Shown here: positions 1-11,100 of the stretch, piece by piece | Position numbering within the stretch: position 1 is the first letter of the stretch | Layout of the letters: each line of letters begins with the position of its first letter | Assembly (NCBI GenBank): GCA_910589415.1 | Contig: OU342634.1 | Location: 23,619,144 to 23,683,143, forward strand | Source of the DNA: Malachius bipustulatus | Lineage: Eukaryota > Arthropoda > Insecta > Coleoptera > Melyridae | Reading direction: 5' to 3' | Length of the DNA: 64,000 nucleotides | Position numbers and translations under genes: made by a program | Notes under the pieces: model-generated | Database searches by the model: none | What the model saw: the letters and a program-made list of their open reading frames with translations, nothing else | Told to the model about the DNA's origin: nothing

Positions 1-1240
1 GATTTAATATGGGATTAATACTCCATCCGTGCATGTTTGAGGACAATATCTATAAAAGTAAATAGAACAGATTTAAGTTGAGGTTTTTCCTCATTAGAAA
101 GTGTACATAATGATAAAAAATGTTCAAGTTAGTTACAAAATAAATTATTGCCAGGGAATGACTTTTTTAATGGAAGTAAATATTAACTCAGAGAAAAACT
201 ATTATGTATTTTTTCCATTTCAAGATAATAAAAGACCCTTATTAAATAAATTATTTGCATTAGCTATTTGAATTATTCAGATTTTCCGTTCCTCCAAATT
301 ACAAATAATCAAAAAAATCTCAAGTTTTTTATCTCAATTTTTGTACGTATTAACTACCATTTATTCTAACTTAAAATACTGTTAATCTTATTGTAGATAG
401 TCCTGAAGAATCACATATAATAAAGAGTGTTTTATTAAAGTGACTGCGTTTTTTGTGCTTCAAGTATCAAATTATTATCTTCAATGGTCGAGACTGGAAT
501 ATCAGGATAGTTTACAGAAAAATTCCAGTTTCCAGTTCACAAACCCCAATATAAAAAATTCATGAAAGTTGTTAAGGTAATTACAACCTCTTCAGCAAGT
601 TTTAGAAGTTAATTCAACTAGCACTAAAAAGAAAAAGTGTAAATGAAGCCAAAAAAAGAAGGCTCATATCTTTATGAGTACCTTGAGATTTTAAGAGCTG
701 CTAGAGTTTTTCCAATAAGCTCAGGGCCCCTATTATTTCTTTTATGAATGACCTAAAGTTCTCTTTTTTGCAATATTGTTTTTTTTTGTTCAAGAATATT
801 AATAAATGTCTGCATCGACCTACAATTTGACAGAAAATTGATATTTCTTGAGCCTAAAGAACACGATCATTTAATACAAAAAAATAAATAATAAGTCAAA
901 TGATAATACGAGTACAGCGAGTATGTATTATGTATATAGGTACTTAGAAGAGAAAAAAAACAGGGTTGCTTAGTAACTCAATTTTTGTATGCTAGTTATG
1001 TAATAATTTCATATTTAGTTGAATTATTATAATGAGAGCAGATAATTGTTTTCTTTGATCTTAGAATATTGCGTAATAGAAGCATAACTGTTTATTTTGT
1101 GTTATTTGCTATATTATAGTCATTGTTTATTTAACATGAAAATATTATTGACTAACATATAACATTACAGTAGGTATGTACTGCTGCTGTTTGTTTTAAT
1201 TTTTAATTGATAGATAATCGATTTATTGATTTATTTCTAT
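1..1240. other. AT-rich intergenic DNA, no feature
   Basis: No coding potential, tRNA or repeat with clear ends was seen here. The stretch leads into the promoter of the first gene. Confidence 0.6.
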
Positions 1241-1245
1241 AGGTA

Positions 1246-1253
1246 TATAAAAG
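1246..1253 (+). promoter_or_regulatory. TATA box of the 1335 gene
   Basis: The sequence reads TATAAAAG. An initiator-like TTACAGTT lies about 35 bases downstream around 1279-1286, followed by a leader of about 54 bases and an ATG in good insect context (CAAAAATG). This is the layout of a compact insect gene for a secreted protein. Confidence 0.65.
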
Positions 1254-1334
1254 AACCCCAAAAACTCTAAACGGTTAGTTACAGTTCATATAATCAATAG
1301 TTTCTTAAAAAAATCTCGAATACATACATCAAAA

Positions 1335-4172
1335 ATGCAAGTAAAAATCTTCGTTGCATTAGTGTCACTTATAAGCTTGTCGCAGGTGAGTACCCATTTT
1401 ACCAATTTCTTTATACCAAGGTTTAGTTTTCAAAATTTAAAAAATGTTAAAACTATTAATTTTGCTACCAAAATAATAAATAATGGAACAAAAAAAAATC
1501 ATTCACGTTTCATAAGGGTAGTTTCATTGGAAGAAATAAAGTTAGTTGATTAAATATTTTTTTGTCACAATGTTTACAAATTTTGCAAGTGTCTATAAAA
1601 TATGGTAACAACTCAGAATCTTCTGTGCTTGAATATTTTTCTAAAGTAACAAATTAATAAATATAAATAATTTATTAAATTTATTAATTAAATTAATTAA
1701 TTATTAAATTATAAAATTGGTAATTTTTTACTTAAGGAATATAATTTGAACAATATCTTAAAAAGACAACTTGAGAAAAAAAGTAAGTTTAAATGTACAA
1801 ATTTTACATACAAAGATGGAGCATACAAAGAATGAAGTGAAATATTTTCCATTCTCCTTTCACTAAAAATTGGCGAGAATACTTTTTTTGTAATTTTATA
1901 GTTGCAATTTATTGGTGAATCCTTTCTAATGAATTTTTTTTTTAAAGTTGACTATTCTACTGATTTGATTATCCAGACTGGAAACTGTAAGGGTGGTATG
2001 CTAGAAACTAAATTTCGCATTTGACAGCGTTGTTAACAACGGCACTGTTGTTAAAAATCACTTTGACATGGTCACGTGACCATGTTAGATGCTTTAACAT
2101 CGCCATGTCAAATTTCATGTTGACAACGGCGGTAAAGCTGAAATCACCCAATTTGGTATGCTAGAAAGGAAAATCGAGCAGGGCAGGAACAGTTGAATGT
2201 CAATGTTAAATGGCCATATGTTACAATAATCACAGGGTATGGATCGATTAATTATTATTAGCTGTCAAATTTTAGGAAGATTTTTAATAAATCCCGTATT
2301 ATTCCAGAGTGAAGTGTTTCTTCTATGTTTATTTACAGTGTCACTACAACTAAATATCAAAACAATCTTATTCCATGAATTAAAAATTAACCAAGTATAA
2401 GGTACCTACCTAGTATTTTTATACTATAATTTCAGTTTAAAATATTTTATAACAACTCCTTTATAACTCCGCATCAGATCTTGAATTTACAAAATTTTTC
2501 TTCGAGAAAGTAGTAACTGTAGAAACATAGCAGGGACGCATTTAGATACAAAAAAATAATATAACATAGGTAAACATACTTTACCATGGGCGGAGTAAAT
2601 AGGGAAATATTAAATAGGCAATGACGTTCACGGTCGACGGGTCGACGAATTTCGTGTTTATCTAGCTCATACGCATGCGTTCAGTAGGCGCACTAGCCAA
2701 CATCTAACAACGCGAAACCAAAATCGACCCCGATCATCTCGGATCGCCGATTAATTACGAAATTGAACTTCGGTTCGGCTTCGATGTAGCTCGTGAATTG
2801 TTCTTAGCCTGTAATCAGCGAATATACAACGTTGCCGGTATTGTTCATGTTACATTTTTAACATGATGATGTTACCTAACAACAGTGTCAAATCATGAAT
2901 ATTTCTTTCTAGCATACCGAATTGATTTTAACAACAACGTCAGATTGACATCGGTGTTACGTTAACAACGCCAAATGAGATTTTCTAGCATACGACCCTA
3001 AGCGGATCATAGGGTTTTAATATGCAAATTCAGTTTTGTGCAAATATTTTCTCTAGGCTTAGATTTGGTGAAAAACGATAAAGGGAATCATTTTTGACAA
3101 CTAAGATTTATATTTAATGAGCCCATTTTCAGTTAAAACGCTTCACTAATAATGTAGAAATATTCAAAAGAAAATTCTATAGTTAATTTTCAAATTTGTA
3201 CTCATTTGCCGGTTTTGACATTGTGGATTGTTTTCATTGTTGGATTATGTGATATTGACATTCAAGTCAAAGTGGACAAATTCAATTTTTAAATAATCTT
3301 CATGATCAAGTATATTTTAGTCATTGTCAAGTTATTTTAATAAAATTTTATTCTCAGGAGAAGCCTGGAGCTATTATTTGCATAAAACTGAATTTGCATG
3401 TTAAATTTATATGATCCACTTACAAGCTTACATCCTGTATAACAAAAAATCATTAGTAATTATTGTAAGATCTAATAAGGGCACACTATTTATGAGCACA
3501 GATAGTTGAGAGACTACCAAATTTCTACCAACAATTCTACATTATTGTAAATTTTATTACAAAAATAATATGTTTTAGGTAACCCACTCCAAGCCATTGA
3601 ACCCACCCAAATCAGCTACCGAGTCCCCAGTAGTAGAGAAGATAACGACTGTTCCACCAGTTGCTACGACGGAGACTCCAAGCAAGTGGGTATTCAGCTT
3701 AATAACAATTCCAAAGTTTGAAATAAAATTCGTTACTGACCACGCTAACAAAAATAACCACGGCGTATCTTCCTACAGTGATTTCCAAAACAACGACAAA
3801 CAAAACGATGATCAGCAAAACAGCAAGAAATGGATAACGAATCCAGACGACAAACAAAATTCATCTTCTCAGGAGCAAGTCGATCTCAGTCAAGACAAGA
3901 AGCACAAAATCACTCCGAGGTCTTTGTTAGAACCTTATTATAATATTTACAGACATCAGCAAGATGACTATAATACTCAGAAGTACATACATGGACCTCA
4001 GTATGGACCCCAATATGATCATAATAACCATTACCAATATTATCCTAATAATCCGGAAGTTTATGCAGAGCTCAAAAATTTGAACAATGCAGTCGAGAAA
4101 ATTCAACACCTAGTGGCAAATAAGTCATCAACTGCATCTCTTACTGACAGTATGGTTATTGTACGTATGTAA
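1335..4172 (+). CDS. two-exon gene, small secreted Q/N/K-rich protein of unknown function
   Basis: Exon 1 (1335-1385) encodes MQVKIFVALVSLISLSQ, a signal peptide, and ends at CAG|GTGAGT, a near-consensus donor. Exon 2 (3579-4172) follows a TTTTAG acceptor in phase 0 and continues V-T-H-S-K-P, giving about 214 residues. The mature part starts with a Pro/Thr/Ser-rich stretch (PPKSATESP, TTVPPVATTETP), then a basic and Asn/Gln/Asp-rich middle, a Tyr/His-rich segment with a GPQYGPQY repeat, and a short amphipathic helix (EVYAELKNLNNAVEKIQHL). There are no cysteines. No family is recognised; it resembles lineage-specific cuticle, silk or haemolymph proteins only in general style. An unspliced 72-codon ORF from 1335 is intron read-through. 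A GTATGT at 4165-4170, just before the stop, could be a donor to a third exon. The 2.2-kb intron carries nested transposons. Confidence 0.72.
1970..3440. repeat. old foldback element, split by a MITE, in the intron of the 1335 gene
   Basis: The right end, read on the minus strand from 3440, is TACAGGATGTAAGCTTG followed by GTAAGTGGATCAT and, further in, GCAAATTCAGTTTTATGC. The left end from about 1970 has a diverged copy (TATCCAGACTGGAAACTGTAA), and the matching GCGGATCAT and GCAAATTCAGTTTTGTGC resume at 3002, after the inserted element. Removing the insert gives an element of about 460 bp. Confidence 0.65.
1991..2998. mobile_element. Harbinger-like MITE, about 1 kb, TAA target duplication
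   Basis: The left end GGGTGGTATGCTAG mirrors the right end CTAGCATACGACCC, and both are flanked by TAA (1988-1990 and 2999-3001). A 3-bp TWA duplication with GGG...CCC ends is typical of PIF/Harbinger. A second copy of the GGTATGCTAGAAAG motif occurs inverted inside at 2155-2168 and 2905-2918. A perfect 20-bp palindrome lies at 2066-2085. No transposase is encoded. The interior around 2620-2830 is more GC-rich than the flanks. Confidence 0.75.
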
Positions 4173-4358
4173 TTATTTGATTCTATTAGAGATAAAGAAG
4201 AGACGAATATTTTCTAACTGTCCTGTGCCTTTTTTTTATATGAATACTGTTTCATATAATCTTCGAATAACGTGTGCTGAAATAATTTGTTGACATAAAC
4301 TTTAAAAGATAAATCTTTAATAATAATTATAATTTTTGACAATGTAATTTTTTATATG

Positions 4359-4364
4359 ATTAAA
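4359..4364 (+). terminator. candidate poly(A) signal (ATTAAA)
   Basis: ATTAAA lies about 190 bases after the stop of the 1335 gene and is followed by T-rich sequence. It is the best signal seen, but weak evidence by itself. Confidence 0.35.
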
Positions 4365-4466
4365 TGTTTTTCATTTATTAATAATTGTGTTTTTTTTTTC
4401 TACACTGAAATTATTCCTAATATTATGATTTTTTCAGCATTATTCTATTTCATGATAATTATTTAT

Positions 4467-4490
4467 TATACAGGGTAATTAAGAATTTCC
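4467..4490. repeat. solo TACAGGG terminus
   Basis: The sequence reads TATACAGGGTAATTAAG, the same start as the foldback elements elsewhere in the window. It lies just beyond the C-terminal end of the minus-strand mariner transposase fossil, in the orientation expected for that element's end. No mirror end was found. Confidence 0.4.
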
Positions 4491-4639
4491 TCTTGAGACA
4501 TTGTACCTAAGGGAAATACGTGCAGCACAGGTAAAGTTGAGGTAAAGTTGAGAGCTCAACTTCTTTAATATTCACAGTTTTAAAGAATTTTTTGCTTGAA
4601 ATAGAGACTACGACCTCTTCTTTCAAATATATAAAAAAA

Positions 4640-5420
4640 AATTTTCAAAAGCACAGTGTAAATTTATACGAATGAAATTAACTTCAGTTTTCTGGTATTC
4701 CAAACTCTCCTCTAAAAAAGATTCATTCACCGCTTCTAAAATTTCGTGATCGCTACGGCAAGCCTCTCTAGTTTTGCATATTTTCCGTGATTGTGATTTC
4801 AGCTTCGTACACCCGATCATGAACAATACCCCAAAGAACAAATCAGGTTTCGTGAAGTCACGTGACCTCGTAGATCATGACTCCGGACCTCCTCTGCCAA
4901 TCCAGTAATTCTCAAATTCTTGAGTTAAATACTCCTATACAATTCGACTATTATTGCGGAGGAGGTACCATCTTGCTAAAACTGAGGGTGTTCTGATAAG
5001 ACTCAGGGGAAAATCATCCAGGCACAATTAATAGAAAATTGTTTTAGATACGTCTATCTCTCCAGTGAATCGTCAAAGAAGTACTGGCCGACGACTCATT
5101 ACGCCAAACTAGACCCCCCCCCTCCCCAAAGGCTAAGAGACCATAGATGTTGCTCGAATGGTTTTGGTTATCATAATGTTGAAAGTTTTAAGTCTAGTTG
5201 ACCGTTTTTTTTAAATGTCGCTTTTTTAGTAAACAATACGTTATTGAAGTAATCATTTTCTCCCAATTTTGTGCCCAGAAACAGAAATTTTTCCTCTCGT
5301 TAAAGTCTTTTTCATTTAAGCCTTGAACTAACTGAACATGATACGGATGGCATTAATTTGTACGGGTTATTCTGGAGATGCTGGTCCGGTCAATTTGCAG
5401 TTAATGACTTAGGGTCCGGT
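4640..5420 (-). pseudogene. mariner-superfamily transposase fossil (catalytic half)
   Basis: Read on the minus strand, one frame from about 5380 to 5110 gives NNPYKLMP, GENDYFNN, VLFTKKATFKKNGQ and PKPFEQHLWSLSLWG. These match the NPYK linker and the first catalytic block (FTDEATF) of mariner-like transposases carried by many insects; the catalytic Asp is now Lys. FTGEIDVSK and LCLDDFPLSLIRT follow. Then comes a degraded QDG block with AIIVELYRS (consensus QDGAPxHY..VR.YL) near 4920-4985, and the tail FFGVLFMIGCTK...EACRSDHEILEAVNESFLEE near 4700-4840, equal to the usual LWGxLKxxVY...EACRSI.PEIL..V.ESFL ending. Several stops and frameshifts make it inactive. The matches are from memory of the family; a BLASTX search would settle it. 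Confidence 0.75.
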
Positions 5421-5529
5421 GTATGGGTTTCTACACTATGCAAACTATAGGTGTTCATATTTTCGCCTTCAGTTACAGGTCTTTCGCAAATATTCACGTT
5501 TCTAATACTTGACACCACCTGTTAGTTCA

Positions 5530-5980
5530 AATATTTCCTTCACATTGTCCTTGGGTACCTCTGGATATGACTGTTGCAGAGAGGTAATTTCTCACTAGTA
5601 TGCATAGGCGGCCTCCATTGGGCCCTTTACCTGCTCTCCAGTGGACCGACGCACCACCTACCCATCCTTCAACCCCTCCGATTGCTCGGATGCATGGAAG
5701 AACGAGTCCCTGCGGAGTCTGTCCAATTCTGGCCATATCAGGCTAGACTTTCCCCAATATGTATTGCCGATATTGACGAAGTGCTGGACATTGACAGAGT
5801 ACCTGTTCTGCAGTTTCGTTTTTTTCTCCACATCCTCTTCACTTTGGGTTCCGTGCATGTTATCCCTTGGGTGTCTCCTCTTCGGATATCTCTCCACATA
5901 GATTCTGGTCTCCAGCAAAGGGTTGCGCTCAATTTCACCCACGCCATATTCACCATTGCATCCTACGCGAAAAATTAATT
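5530..5980 (-). pseudogene. LINE C-terminal fragment, with a possible helix-turn-helix remnant
   Basis: One minus frame gives GCGEKNETAEQVLCQCPAL then RQYRQYILGK, the Cys-rich tail of non-LTR retrotransposons with RNase H (usual form CxxCG..ETAEHVLCxCPAL...LG). After a stop it continues IGQTPQGLVLPCIRAIGG, as expected for that tail. Just upstream (about 5880-5965), another frame gives NPLLETRIYVERYPKRRHP, which also resembles the N-terminal HTH (DUF4817) of mariner-like transposases. That HTH would fit the transposase fossil further down the same strand. Either the LINE tail landed in the transposase gene, or the HTH likeness is chance. Markedly more GC-rich than its surroundings. Confidence 0.6.
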
Positions 5981-6660
5981 TTCAGGAGCATAAAACGTGA
6001 TGTAGGACACTGAAATATGCTGCTTTGTATGTCAGAGTTCGTTCTTTTTCATGGCACACTACGTTAATTTTCATGAATTTTCATGAATTCACTGAATACC
6101 ACTCAGGATAATAAAATACATAAAATACAAGGCCTGTGCGAAAAAATGGAATTATGGCTCTTCAAATTTTACCAAAGTTATTATGTGACATCAAGGTGAT
6201 GTCACAATTCACATAGGCGGTTCACATTGCCTTTATAAACAACACAGGCAAGTTTGAAAGTGAAAAAATTGTTAATTTTACAAACGACACTTTGGCCTCC
6301 CGTTTACAGCGAGCCATTACTTCCACTCTCCCTAAAAAAATCCTTGACAATAGAGTGTAGAAAATTAACATTACAACCCTATGAATTTGGTTATTAAATT
6401 TATTTTATCTATTTTGAGTGAACGATATACATAAGCGGGCAGGAAAAAGGTTAAGAAAGGAAAAAACCCACAAAAAAGTACTTCTATTATTTGGTATGAT
6501 TTATATTACCTTGTATTTTGATTCTTTGTAAATATGTTCATTAAATTGAAACATATTGCAACAACTGCAAATAAAAGTACTTGATAACACTTCTAGAAAA
6601 TACAAAATAATAATAAAAAGTCATAATAATTGTTTATCTTTTCTTAAATAAATATACCAT
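5981..6660. other. intergenic, no feature
   Basis: AT-rich sequence between the transposon fossils and the 3' end of the minus-strand gene. No reading frame or clear repeat seen. Confidence 0.5.
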
Positions 6661-6667
6661 TTTTAAA

Positions 6668-6673
6668 TTTATT
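6668..6673 (-). terminator. poly(A) signal (AATAAA) of the 7474-6715 gene
   Basis: AATAAA is read on the minus strand about 45 bases after the stop codon, in AT-rich 3' sequence. This is normal spacing for an insect mRNA end. Confidence 0.5.
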
Positions 6674-6714
6674 TTCAATTTAATATTTTCATCTGATTTA
6701 ATTAAGTAGTGTTT

Positions 6715-7474
6715 TTATCTGAAAGCAACTGTCTTTACACAAGCATCCCAATCAGCAGCAATTTTATCAGATTGAGTTTGCAGACTCTTCACAGCTTCAT
6801 CTACACATTCGTCTCTTTGCTCGGGGTTTATGTGTCTAAGAATAATTGAGATTTCATCCTGCAGGACGAAAGACTTCGATCTTACACTTCCTATAATGTT
6901 ATTCACGCAAGTGTCTGCCAGGAGTCCTTTATCAGCGCAATTAGACAAGGCGCTACGAAGAATACCTTGGAAATTGATTAGTGCAAAGAGCTTAGCATCA
7001 GCAGCTTCCGTCTCTACGGTTTGTGTGCATTTTTGAATTCCGTCTTTATTAATCGCCCTGATCGCGAGTCTCAACTGCTTGTAACAGTCTGCCACTTCGG
7101 GGGATTGCTTATCAGCTTTCTTTCCATCACATCTGAGTTTTTTCAATTGTTTGTCCACTGGAACTAAAGCTTCATTTACGTTGGTTTGGAAGAGGTTTTT
7201 GAGAGCCATAACTTCAACAGTGCTTTCTTTTGCTGCCTGAATAGTGTCTAAAATAGCTTGTTCTAGCAGTTCTCTGGTACTATTTGATACTCCGACATTC
7301 ATGGCAACCTGGGCGGCCTATATGAACATTCAAGATTATACGTCATGTGAACAGGTAATATATGAATAAATAAATAAAATAATTATTATTATAATAATAA
7401 TCAATATAATCATTACTTGCCTGTGTAGGAAATATGCCAAGTACCACTATTAGAAACACCTTGATAATTAACAT
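6715..7474 (-). CDS. two-exon gene, secreted helical protein with seven cysteines
   Basis: Exon 1 (7474-7421) encodes MLIIKVFLIVVLGIFPTQ, a signal peptide, in good start context. It ends CAG|GCAAGT, a GC donor that otherwise fits the consensus; the only nearby GT donor breaks the frame. The acceptor is TAG at 7318-7320, so exon 2 starts at 7317 with AAQVAMNV, or the alternative CAG, so exon 2 starts at 7308; both keep frame. Exon 2 runs to the stop at 6715, giving 215-218 residues. The mature protein is predicted mostly helical, with seven cysteines (RCDGKK, DCYKQL, KCTQT, NCADKG, TCVNNI, ECVDEA, ACVKT) and no membrane segment. I do not recognise the family. The cysteine-spaced helical style recalls insect secreted families of unknown function such as DUF725, but this is a guess. 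Codon use is richer in G/C than the surroundings, which supports real coding. Confidence 0.8.
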
Positions 7475-8151
7475 TGTTTAACTTTTGTTGTTAGTCGATA
7501 CGGCTTATTAAATGAAACTGCATAATAAAGAGAAAATGTCTGGGGAAATAAAATCGTTAAAATATTCTTGGAAGAATTAATTTTCAACAAATTTTATCTG
7601 AATGGTTTAAATTATTAAACATTTCAATGTTATCTATTTTGCCACTACTCACTTTTATTTACTTTTGAAGTTGAACACAATAACCCGTTGTATATTTAAT
7701 TTTCAATTATTTAGATTTGAATAGACTTGGAGACGTTCGCGAGGATATGCACAGGATTAAAAGAAAACTGGTAAGCACATAATGATCATAAACTTTTCTA
7801 AGAAAGTTTATTTTAGTATCCATATACTTGTTTACAGATTTATCGGCTCCTTAATGAGACAGGCACACAGAGAAAAAAATGCATTGGTAATAATAAAAGA
7901 AGTATAAAAAATATCATTTTGTTAAAATTGTAAAGCATGTAAATAGCTGAAGGGTATCTTGATCATTATTTGTTTAAGCCACAACAGATGATGGTAGGTA
8001 ATTTAAGGCTCTAGTAGTCAAGCGTTTATTTTATTTATCCGTGGATATGATGTTCAAGAACCTGTAACGGTAACGTTTTCCTCACCTGTTGATTAAAGAG
8101 AAAATGCCATTAAAAGATATCAAAAATGTACATTATAATATGTCCTTATAC
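7475..8151. other. upstream region of the 7474 gene, no clear TATA
   Basis: No canonical TATA box was found within 100 bases upstream of the ATG. The remainder is AT-rich with no recognisable feature. Confidence 0.45.
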
Positions 8152-11100
8152 AGGCTGATCCCGATATGGCGGACACGGAATACAGGGTGTTGTAGAGGAT
8201 GTTCAGAAAGACTGTAAATTTAAAACAAAAATGTGTTCCTCGGCTTCGTTACCGAGATATAGGGTGTCCTTTTTCCAAACTTTAAATCGAAATGGCGGGC
8301 AAATTTAAACAACCTCCACTGGCAAAGCACATGGTTTCACATAACTATAACGATAGTGTTTGCTTTTTATTATTTTTATTATCGGGAACGGATTTACAGG
8401 CATCCAAAGTTTACCTATTCTCCGAGTTCAACAAAATTTTTCAATGTGGCATCGTTGTTCGAATTACAGATTTAGAATAATATTATCGACTATGTCGTAT
8501 CCGCGCAACGATTATTTTGTTGCGCAACCACTATGTTGGTCATAGTGCAACTAGCCTCGAATGTAACTTTTACAAGAGCCAGATCGATAGGTTGAGATCC
8601 AGAATTCAGTATGCAGAGTAAGAAAAATAAACTGTTGAAATTGGCACATTTTAATGTATGTTCTCTCTTTTCGAAAGTTAACCAACTGTCTGATTTAGTA
8701 GTTAATTCTCAGTTGGACATTGCATGTTTGACCAAAACATGGCTAAATAAGTATATTGACGATTTAAGTATTCATATTCCAGGTTATAAAATAATTATAA
8801 ATGATCGTAAAGATCGAGTAGGTGGTGGTGTAGGGCTTTGTGTGCTGGATTCTGTGGCCTGCGAAGTGGTTTTGGGTGACTTCGTGCCGGTCCGGGGTAT
8901 TGAGCACCTGTGGGTGACCCTGGGTGTCGGTAAGAGCGTTGTCTTATTGGGTGTTGTTTATCGTACAGCTGCATGTAATCTGAGAGATTTTGTGACTTAC
9001 TTTGACAACATTTTGTCATTCGTTACGCCGCAGTTTGAGCATATAATTATCACGGGAGACATAAATGAAGATCAACAGAACTATTCAATAATTTAATAAA
9101 CGACGGTTTAAAATCATATGATTTTAATCAGTTAATCAAAGAACCTACAAGGATAACCGCCACATCTGAGACTTTACTCGATGTGATCTTCACAAATAGA
9201 ATTGATCTTATTATTAATTCCGGAGTTATCGATCATTCTATGTCTGACCACCGGGGGGTATTCTGTGTAGTTAATTTGGAAATTGCTCCTAGGACTCCAC
9301 TTGTTGTTACTTATAGGAACTTTTCAAAGTTTTCGCTAGAGGATTTTCATGTTGATTTGTTGAGTACACAGTTTGATGGCATCCTGTATGAGAGAGATAT
9401 TGAGGCAAAAGTGTGTCTTCTCAATCGGGGTATAATATCATTGTTCGACAAACATGCACCAATCGTTCAATCTAAAATTACCAAGCCCTTTGCTCCTTGG
9501 TTAACACCAACTATACGTGATATGATGAAGCTGAGGGAGGCGGCGTTGTCGAGGTACAAGAAAACGAAAAATGTTTTGGACTATGTTTGCTATAAAGATA
9601 TATCAGGATTGCTGTTACCGGTGCGGTCAGAAGAGAAAAGTCAGCTTATCTAGCCCACAGATTAACTAATCGAGACCCTAAGAATCTATGGAAAACCTTA
9701 AGATCGCTAAATATCCAAAATAAAGAGAAATTACGTATTCCCGATGCATTGAATGATCCAGAGCAATTCAACAGTTATTTCTTATCGGTATTTAGTCATA
9801 GGAATGCATGTCCAGTAATGACTGATCATTATAGGGAAAATAAATTCAGACAGGACATTAATTTTTCTTTCAAACTCGTAACTCTCGATGAAGTAAAACA
9901 GAAAATTTTAAACTTAGAATCTAACGCACTTGGTAATGATAACATCTCCTCAAAAATGCTTCAACTCTCTCTTAGATCTACTTTACCTTTTATTACAAAT
10001 ATTGTGAATTGTTGTTTGGAAAGTGGCTATTTTCCTAATGTGTGGAAATACTCGCTCGTTAAGCCGCTGCCGAAGGTCATGAATCCGGAGACTCTTGGAG
10101 ACTTTCGCCCTATCAGTTTACTTCCTTGCCTCTCAAAAGTTCTTGAGAGGATTGTGTGTGAGCAAATTTACAGATTTGTAATTGACAATGAGATTGTCAC
10201 TTCCAGACAATCGGGCTTTCGAAAGAATTTCAGCACCACATCTCTGCTACTTGATTTAACTGATGACATATTAAGATCACTCGATCGGGGACTTGGAATG
10301 ATATTGACGCAACTAGATTTTTCTAAAGCATTTGATACGCTTGATCACGAGTTATTATGTGCTAAGCTAGAGTATTATGGCTTTGACAGTACTTCCTTGA
10401 AGTTTTTCAAGTCTTATCTCTCTGATAGGTATCAAAAAGTGGTCATAAATGATAAATCGTCCAATTTTTCTTGTGTTTCTTCTGGAGTTCCTCAGGGATC
10501 AGTACTTGGCCCATTGCTGTTTCTGATATATACTGCTGATTTGTATAAAACTGTGAAATTTGTGAATATTCACTCCTTTGCGGACGATACACAGGTATAT
10601 TATTCATTTCATCCCTCGTTGTTGTTAAGAGCCGTTGAGAGTATAAATTGTGACTTACACAGCATAGCAGAGTACACAAGATGTCACAACCTTAGACTAA
10701 ATGCCGAAAAGTGTATTTAGATGTATTTTTTCCCAAATCCTCGTCGTGGAGTGGAGTTAGACAACGTTTTTATTAAAATTGACAATCAGGCCATACCAGT
10801 TAAAAGCTCCTCCAAGAATCTCGGAATTGTATTCGATTGTCAGCTCAGGTTTAAAGAATACGTTTCCCTGTTGGTAAAGAGATCATATTTGGTGCTTCGA
10901 CACCTTTACAGAAGTAGGCACTTCCTCAGTTTATCCTTGCGTAAACTGCTTTGTGAATCCCTGGTCTTGTCAATCTTGAATTATGGTTTCACGCTCTACT
11001 ATCCTTGTTTGGATCAGGTAACAAAATACAGACTCCAAAAAATCCAAAACTCGTGTTGTAGGTTTATTTACGGTCTAAGAAAATACGATCATGTCTCTAA

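Noticed and set aside
1335..1553. Unspliced 72-residue reading of the first exon
   Set aside because: A strong GTGAGT donor follows the signal peptide and the in-frame exon 2 explains the gene better.
3927..4109. 60-codon minus ORF
   Set aside because: It is the opposite-strand shadow of exon 2 of the 1335 gene.
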